NCBI GenBank assembly: GCA_030043815.1 | Contig: JASHWX010000179.1 | Coordinates: forward strand, 1 to 7,560 | DNA from: Candidatus Rhabdochlamydia sp. | GTDB taxonomy: Bacteria; Chlamydiota; Chlamydiia; Chlamydiales; Rhabdochlamydiaceae | DNA: 7,560 nucleotides | Reading direction: 5' to 3' | Shown here: positions 1-4,572 of the stretch, piece after piece | Numbering within the stretch: position 1 is the stretch's first letter | Layout of the letters: the number at the start of each line of letters is the position of its first letter | Translations under genes and position numbers: made by a program | The notes under the pieces: model-generated | Seen by the model: only the letters and a program-made list of their open reading frames with translations | Databases searched by the model: none | What the model was told of the DNA's origin: nothing

Positions 1-1
1 G

Positions 2-79
2 ATTCGCCGCAGCTATTCCCCCCTGATGGACGACAAAGGTCAAAATGCATTTGAGAGGATCTCGATGAAGAGTTGCTAA
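2..79 (+). CDS. Possible 3' end of an upstream gene (partial)
   Basis: The forward frame starting at base 2 is open from the window edge and ends at a TAA at 77-79. It would give a 25-residue C-terminal tail containing SPLMDDKGQNAFERIS. The other two forward frames stop within the first 54 bases. The tail looks like ordinary coding sequence with mixed polar and hydrophobic residues, but it is too short to assign to a family. It would converge on the TraB-like gene, with about 46 bases between the two stop codons and no evident terminator hairpin. A minus-strand frame (ATG at 88, running off the left edge) is also open, so strand and reality are uncertain. Confidence 0.3.
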   Translation: MRRSYSPLMDDKGQNAFERISMKSC

Positions 80-125
80 ATTTGCCATAAAGCAGGAAAA
101 AATCTAATGGGAAGCGAAAAAACTG

Positions 126-1310
126 TCAACTCACAGGTTGAAGATCATAACCCAGATCTATCAGCCCCTGGACAACCGTCTTAGGGTAGCTCGCATCGAG
201 CATATGCGCAATTCCATAGGCAAAAAATCCAAGCGGAATGGGATCGCGATCGATGGCGGCTTTTTCAAGAGACTGCAAGCAGCCATGCGTTTTGCGAATG
301 AGGGCATCCTGCCGCTTTTTATCGACGTCGTCTTTGGGTGAATGCGAGAAGCTCGCAAGCATGGCTTTACTGTCTCCTTCACGATAAGCGCGGCCGGCGC
401 AATTTTGAAATCCTCGATTTCCATCGGCGATCTCTTTGAGGGTTTTAAGTTCCGGATTGCTTTTGACAGCCTCATCAGCGATTTCCATGTCTTGAATAAG
501 ACTCCACCCCTTCAATAACTCAAAATCCGTGTTGTCGTCTCTGCCTTCATCGTCGAGGCCAAAATTCACAATCCCATACCGTTTGGCAAATTTCAGCAAT
601 TGATTTTCTACTGACTCTCCTATATCAGATTTTTTCAGAAAATCAAATCCTGATTTATACAATTTGATTTCGGTGCCAATGATAGAGCAGCGAGCAAGTC
701 GCATGTAGATGTCGTGGCAAAGTCGAGTGGCGGCTACGGCCTCTTTTGTTTTAAGCTGATGCATCGTGCCAAATAAATAACCTCGAAGTTGATTGTCTTT
801 GACGATCGTCCACAAAAAACCTTTCGAATCTCCCTCTTCTAATTCCACAGCAGGTAAATACCGGTGGAACAGCCGTCTGCACTCGACGATTTCTTTCATC
901 CAACCATCGAGATTAAAAAAATGATCATCTGGAAAAATCAGATGGATCGAAATCCTTCCAAATTCTTCGATCATATGCTGGAATGAATTAAAATCAGCGG
1001 GTAATAATATTTCCGATTTAAAGAGAGATTTGAAAAACCTCAACAAGACTAATTGCTTAGATTCAGAACTTTTAAGGTCTTGTATGCAGGGAAGAGAGAA
1101 GCATTCTCGTTGCAAATGTTTGCAAAGATCGAGCGCTTGTTTCAGTTCGATCAAATGGGTTTCGTTCTCGGCCAGAACCTGGGGAGCTAACGTTTCAAGT
1201 TCAGCAAATCTTTTCTTTGTCTCTTCAAGTGTCTCAGGGCTAATTTTTATTTTATCAACTATATCCAGGTCGTAAATGGGACCTTTTCTTGCCCCTGAAA
1301 TTATCGCCAT
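126..1310 (-). CDS. TraB/GumN (Tiki-like) domain protein with helical N-terminal extension
   Basis: This 394-residue protein has a C-terminal half (about 164-392) with the signature of the TraB/PrgY/GumN family. It has LFGTMH at 179-184 (first GxxH), GTEIKL at 212-217 with the conserved acidic residue E214, an AYREGDSKAM stretch near 308-317, an arginine/lysine-rich helix near 329-340, and AYGIAHML at 364-371 (second GxxH), followed by a GYDLQPV ending at 387-393. Eukaryotic Tiki members are membrane metalloproteases that use these GxxH and Glu positions; many bacterial members are uncharacterised. Residues 1-160 are mostly predicted helix and match nothing I recognise. GumN-type proteins often carry a signal peptide or lipobox; none is visible here, so the protein is cytoplasmic or leaves by another route. 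The ATG is chosen because GGAG lies 8 bases upstream. The gene diverges from htpG. The family call is fairly sure; the substrate is unknown. Confidence 0.75.
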   Translation of the reverse strand: MAIISGARKGPIYDLDIVDKIKISPETLEETKKRFAELETLAPQVLAENETHLIELKQALDLCKHLQRECFSLPCIQDLKSSESKQLVLLRFFKSLFKSEILLPADFNSFQHMIEEFGRISIHLIFPDDHFFNLDGWMKEIVECRRLFHRYLPAVELEEGDSKGFLWTIVKDNQLRGYLFGTMHQLKTKEAVAATRLCHDIYMRLARCSIIGTEIKLYKSGFDFLKKSDIGESVENQLLKFAKRYGIVNFGLDDEGRDDNTDFELLKGWSLIQDMEIADEAVKSNPELKTLKEIADGNRGFQNCAGRAYREGDSKAMLASFSHSPKDDVDKKRQDALIRKTHGCLQSLEKAAIDRDPIPLGFFAYGIAHMLDASYPKTVVQGLIDLGYDLQPVS

Positions 1311-1318
1311 AATTAAAA

Positions 1319-1322
1319 CTCC
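1319..1322 (-). promoter_or_regulatory. Ribosome binding site of the TraB-like gene
   Basis: On the minus strand GGAG lies 8 bases before the ATG at 1310-1308, inside otherwise AT-rich leader DNA. It supports that ATG as the start of the TraB-like protein. Confidence 0.6.
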
Positions 1323-1336
1323 AAATTTGTTATTAA

Positions 1337-1365
1337 ATATTACACTTTTACTTAATAAATGTCAA
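1337..1365 (-). promoter_or_regulatory. Candidate sigma70-type promoter of the TraB-like gene
   Basis: Reading the minus strand, a perfect -35 box TTGACA (1365-1360) is followed after 17 bases by TAATAT (1342-1337), a 4-of-6 match to TATAAT. Transcription would begin near 1330, giving a leader of about 20 bases that contains the GGAG ribosome binding site. The -35 box lies in the left arm of the inverted repeat at 1359-1392, so a protein bound there would block this promoter. AT-rich DNA makes chance -10 matches easy, so the -10 is less sure than the -35. Confidence 0.5.
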
Positions 1366-1392
1366 TTAAATATTAAATATTTTAATTGACAT
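1359..1392. repeat. Perfect 12-bp inverted repeat in the divergent control region
   Basis: ATGTCAATTAAA (1359-1370) is exactly reverse-complementary to TTTAATTGACAT (1381-1392), with a 10-base AT-only spacer. Each arm contains TTGACA facing outward: minus strand 1365-1360 and plus strand 1386-1391. The centres of the two arms are 22 bp apart, about two helical turns, which would suit a dimeric repressor. It could instead form a 12-bp hairpin in DNA or RNA. It is not the CIRCE element used by HrcA, since TTAGCACTC and its complement are absent. An operator or shared promoter core is inferred, not proven. Confidence 0.6.
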
Positions 1393-1438
1393 GGATTCTA
1401 TTGCGGACAATCTCATTCTAGATTATTCTCCTGTCTTT

Positions 1439-1443
1439 GGAGG
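1439..1443 (+). promoter_or_regulatory. htpG ribosome binding site (decides the start)
   Basis: GGAGG lies 8 bases before ATG 1452. An in-frame TTG at 1437 overlaps this site and would add five residues (MEVFP). The well-placed Shine-Dalgarno sequence and the family N-terminus starting at MTTGTLKIHTENI both favour the ATG at 1452. Confidence 0.85.
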
Positions 1444-1451
1444 TTTTTCCC

Positions 1452-3254
1452 ATGACTACAGGCACGTTGAAGATCCATACTGAGAACATTCTTCCCATCA
1501 TTAAAAAATGGCTCTATTCCGATAAGGACATTTTCGTCCGTGAGCTCGTCTCAAATGCCTGCGATGCGATCCAAAAGTGCCGCGTGCTGCGCGAGCATGG
1601 GGAACTCTCCACACCCGATGAAGACTTCCGGATCGACGTGAAGGTCGATAAAGAGGCCCGGACGCTGACGTTTACCGATAACGGGATCGGGATGAGCGCC
1701 GAAGAAGTGGAAAAATACATCGCTCAAATCGCCTTTTCAGGGGCCGAAGAGTTCCTCGGAAAATACAACTCTCAGAATGAAAAAGACCAGATCATCGGCC
1801 ACTTCGGGCTGGGATTTTATTCCTCGTACATGGTCGCAGAGAAGGTCGCGATCGATACGCTCTCCTACCGCGATGGGGCGGAAGCGGCCCTTTGGACATG
1901 CGATGGCTCTACTTCGTACACGCTGGAAAAAGGCTCGCGCACTGAGCGCGGCACACAAATGACCTTGTTCATCGACAAAGAGAATGAAGAGTTCCTCGAT
2001 GCGGCGCGGCTTCGAAACATTTTACAGCAGTATTGCGCGTTTTTACCGTTTCCGATCTATTTGAATGACGCCCAAATCAATAAAAAGCAGCCGCTTTGGC
2101 TCAAGGGAGCCTCTGAATGCACTGATGCAGAGTATTTAGAGTTTTACCAATCTCTTTATCCTCATGAGCCCGATCCGATTTTCTATATCCATCTCAACGT
2201 CGACTACCCGTTCCATCTCAAAGGAATCCTCTATTTCCCAAAAATCACCCGCCGCTTTGATTGGAACCACAATACGATCAAGCTCTTTTGCAACCGCGTC
2301 TTCGTCTCTGACAACTGCAAGGATTTGATCCCCGATTATCTCATGATTTTGCGCGGCGCGATCGACAGCCCTGACATCCCGCTCAACGTCTCGCGCAGCA
2401 CGCTGCAGATGGACCGTACCGTGCGCCAGCTGTCTCAACACATCTCAAAAAAAGTATCCGACCGTTTGATGGCGCTCTACACTTCCGATCGGGAAAAGTT
2501 CATCCAAGCCTGGCCAGACATCGAGATGATCATCAAGCTCGGCATCCTTCAGGATGAGAAATTTTACGAACGATCAAAAGACTTCCTGATTTGGAAAAAT
2601 TTAAAAGGCGAATGGACCACTGCGGCCGAATATCTCGAGCGCAATCAAACCGATAAAATCTTCTACATCACTGAAGATCAGCAGAAAAGCCACCTCCTTG
2701 ACCTTTACAAAGGCGAGATCTTGGTCGCATCGACTCTTGTGGACACTCCACTTATCAGCTACCTAGAAGACAAACTCGACAATGTGAAATTCCAACGGAT
2801 CGATGGCGCTCTCGACGAGACGATCCTCGATGCCTCGCGCGAAAAGACGCTGCTCGACGCAGACGGCAAAACGGAGGCGGTCAAAATCGCCGACTTCTTC
2901 CGTTCCGAGCTCAATGTCGAAGTCGAGGCGAAAAGCTTGGCTACCGATTCCATCCCGGCCATGCTCGTTCTCGACGAGGACATGCGCCGCTTAAAAGAGA
3001 CAATGGCGCTCTCTCAACAAATTCTTCCTCCCAGCATGTACGGCAAGCGCACGTTTGTCGTCAACACCAACAGCCAGCTCATTCAATCCCTCTATCAGAT
3101 GAAAGATAAAGATCCCGAACTCGCTAAAGAGATCGTTCAGCACGTCTATGAATTGTCGCTTCTCTCGCAGCGGGAACTCGATCCCCATGCGCTTTCCGCC
3201 TTCATCAAGCGCTCGGGCAGCATTTTAGATCAGTTCTCTAAAAAACTTAAGTGA
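1452..3254 (+). CDS. htpG: Molecular chaperone HtpG (bacterial Hsp90)
   Basis: HtpG is a homodimeric cytosolic ATP-driven chaperone that remodels client proteins, often with DnaK. The 600-residue product has the GHKL ATPase domain first: ELVSNACDAI at 31-40 (E31 catalytic, N35 binds Mg), DNGIGM at 76-81, GHFGLGFYSSYMVA at 116-129 and the GT of GTQMTL at 167-168. The middle domain follows (about 215-480), with WNHNTIKLFCNRVFVSD at 271-287 and the NVSRSTLQ loop at 312-319, whose R315 matches the ATPase-stimulating arginine. The C-terminal dimerisation domain runs to 600 and ends in KKLK. All key residues are present. It is slightly shorter than E. coli HtpG (624) and carries the IAFSGAEEF variant rather than the E. 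coli IAKSGT form. No CIRCE element precedes it. A weak promoter TTGCGG-17-TATTCT (1401-1429) is possible. Its 3' end overlaps the convergent phosphatase gene by 25 bp. Confidence 0.97.
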   Translation: MTTGTLKIHTENILPIIKKWLYSDKDIFVRELVSNACDAIQKCRVLREHGELSTPDEDFRIDVKVDKEARTLTFTDNGIGMSAEEVEKYIAQIAFSGAEEFLGKYNSQNEKDQIIGHFGLGFYSSYMVAEKVAIDTLSYRDGAEAALWTCDGSTSYTLEKGSRTERGTQMTLFIDKENEEFLDAARLRNILQQYCAFLPFPIYLNDAQINKKQPLWLKGASECTDAEYLEFYQSLYPHEPDPIFYIHLNVDYPFHLKGILYFPKITRRFDWNHNTIKLFCNRVFVSDNCKDLIPDYLMILRGAIDSPDIPLNVSRSTLQMDRTVRQLSQHISKKVSDRLMALYTSDREKFIQAWPDIEMIIKLGILQDEKFYERSKDFLIWKNLKGEWTTAAEYLERNQTDKIFYITEDQQKSHLLDLYKGEILVASTLVDTPLISYLEDKLDNVKFQRIDGALDETILDASREKTLLDADGKTEAVKIADFFRSELNVEVEAKSLATDSIPAMLVLDEDMRRLKETMALSQQILPPSMYGKRTFVVNTNSQLIQSLYQMKDKDPELAKEIVQHVYELSLLSQRELDPHALSAFIKRSGSILDQFSKKLK

Positions 3255-4456
3255 TTGGAAGCGATCCCTGTTTTGGCGGGATAGATGTCAACGGTATCGA
3301 TGGCTTTGCCCAGGAGCCCTAAGGCATCCACTTTGCCCTTTTCCCCGCTTAAGGTCACGACGCAAACGGCATTGGCGCAAGCTTTTTCTTTGAGATACCA
3401 TGAATCGTTCGGCTTTCTGGGATTCACTCCCCAAGAGCCATCTCCCATGTAAATCACCCCGTCGGGATCGATCTTTCCGTTTTTGATCGGATGCGTGCGC
3501 TTGTACGCGTGATTGTGATGCTCAAAGGCAATTTGCAAATGGTACCTTTCAAATTGAGAGCACCATTCCCGGCGTAGCTCCCTTGAAATCTTCTTATTGA
3601 AGGGATAGACCGACGGATACGCGGAAATATGATACGCAGCGATTTTGTAAGGAGTACTTTCTCTTTGGGCAAGGGTTTCTTTCAACCACTCTGTTTGCCG
3701 GCCGCTAACATTGAAATAATGGCCCGAATCTAAGAGAAATAAGCTCAGATAATCCCCCGCATCGATGACCTGATACGTCGAATCTTTCAATGCAAAGAGG
3801 TCAAAAAAGAGCAGTTCATGAGTTTTGGGTTTTAAACTGCAATGCCGCAAATCGTGATTGCCCAAGACAGGAAGAATGGGGATCAGTCTCCCATCCGACG
3901 TCACCATGCTCTTCTTCCATTCTTTAAAAAACGTACGCCAGCGCCTCAATTCCCATCCTTTGCGGTTAAAAATGCTGCTGCGCCCATTCGTATAGGCGAT
4001 ATCTCCGCCTACCACGACAAAGTCGGGATCGCATGCGGCGATCCGCTCATTCATCGCACGCATGAGATACAGATAAAAATAGGCATCCCCGCCGACTACG
4101 AATTTTACGGGACGCGTGAGCCTTTGAGGAAGCGTCCGGAAGCAGTACTGCCCCTTCCTCCCCGCCAAGCGGAATTCATACTCCCCATCCGGCTCGAGCC
4201 CATCGAGCTCCACGGTATGGAGATAGAACTCAGCATCTTGCAGTTTAAACCGCCCTCCCTCTTTCTCATGCCAGACCTTTTCCCCCTTTTTACGATAGAT
4301 AACGGCTGAATCAAAATCTTTAGAATCAATGCTTTGCCATCGAATTGTCATCGTCGTCATCGGATCGTGCATCCAGGTCAGGTAGAGGATAAGCGGCGCC
4401 TTTTTAGCGCTGCATAAAAAGGCACACGCGATTAGGCAGAGTACAAGTTTCTTCAT
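3230..4456 (-). CDS. Exported purple-acid-phosphatase-like metallophosphoesterase
   Basis: This 408-residue protein probably hydrolyses phosphate esters outside the cytoplasm through a two-metal centre. Residues 1-17 form a signal peptide (KK, then a hydrophobic run, then CSA). LIAC at 8-11 resembles a lipobox, but the preceding hydrophobic run is short. Residues about 20-110 look like the fibronectin-III-like N-terminal domain of purple acid phosphatases. The catalytic domain follows: VGGDAY at 121-126 (D124), GGDIAYTNG at 150-158 (D152, and Y155 at the purple-colour tyrosine), LGNHDL at 198-203, LLDSGH at 241-246, AAYHISAYPS at 273-282 (H276), and EHHNHAYKRT at 312-321 (H314, H316). The first motif has Tyr where DxG normally has Gly. 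MGDGSWGV at 337-344 fits a subfamily I recall from PVC bacteria. No Shine-Dalgarno is visible; a weak promoter TTAAAA-17-TATTAT (4525-4497) is possible. The natural phosphate ester is unknown. Confidence 0.85.
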   Translation of the reverse strand: MKKLVLCLIACAFLCSAKKAPLILYLTWMHDPMTTMTIRWQSIDSKDFDSAVIYRKKGEKVWHEKEGGRFKLQDAEFYLHTVELDGLEPDGEYEFRLAGRKGQYCFRTLPQRLTRPVKFVVGGDAYFYLYLMRAMNERIAACDPDFVVVGGDIAYTNGRSSIFNRKGWELRRWRTFFKEWKKSMVTSDGRLIPILPVLGNHDLRHCSLKPKTHELLFFDLFALKDSTYQVIDAGDYLSLFLLDSGHYFNVSGRQTEWLKETLAQRESTPYKIAAYHISAYPSVYPFNKKISRELRREWCSQFERYHLQIAFEHHNHAYKRTHPIKNGKIDPDGVIYMGDGSWGVNPRKPNDSWYLKEKACANAVCVVTLSGEKGKVDALGLLGKAIDTVDIYPAKTGIASNHLSFLEN

Positions 4457-4514
4457 ATCGCGAATGTAACAATAATTTTCTTTTTAATAAATTAAAATAA
4501 TATTTTACAATTGT

Positions 4515-4543
4515 TTGACTTTTAATTTAAAATAAGTTATAAT
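4515..4543 (+). promoter_or_regulatory. Near-consensus sigma70-type promoter of the coiled-coil gene
   Basis: TTGACT (4515-4520, 5 of 6 to consensus) is followed by exactly 17 bases and then a perfect TATAAT (4538-4543). Transcription would start near 4550, giving a leader of about 23 bases. An AGG (4565-4567) lies 5 bases before ATG 4573 as a short ribosome binding site. TTTAATT (4521-4527) and AATTAAA (4541-4547) form a 7-bp inverted repeat across the spacer and -10 box, which may be chance in AT-rich DNA. The match suggests strong vegetative transcription. Confidence 0.75.
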
Positions 4544-4572
4544 TAAAGCAATTAAATAATAATTAGGTTATT

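Noticed and set aside
1..88. Minus-strand frame from ATG at 88 running off the left edge
   Set aside because: It has no Shine-Dalgarno sequence, is short, and competes with a plausible plus-strand C-terminus. Neither can be settled from 88 bases.
1311..1451. CIRCE or other heat-shock operator upstream of htpG
   Set aside because: The CIRCE halves TTAGCACTC and GAGTGCTAA are absent. The inverted repeat found here has a different, AT-rich sequence.
3264..3282. ATCCC/GGGAT hairpin just after the htpG stop as a terminator
   Set aside because: It has only a 5-bp stem with a 9-base loop and no following T-run, and it lies inside the coding part of the phosphatase gene.
3842..4309. 155-codon open frame on the plus strand, opposite the phosphatase gene
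   Set aside because: The minus-strand phosphatase here contains clear catalytic motifs. The plus-strand frame has no ribosome binding site or family resemblance and is a by-product of the codon pattern.
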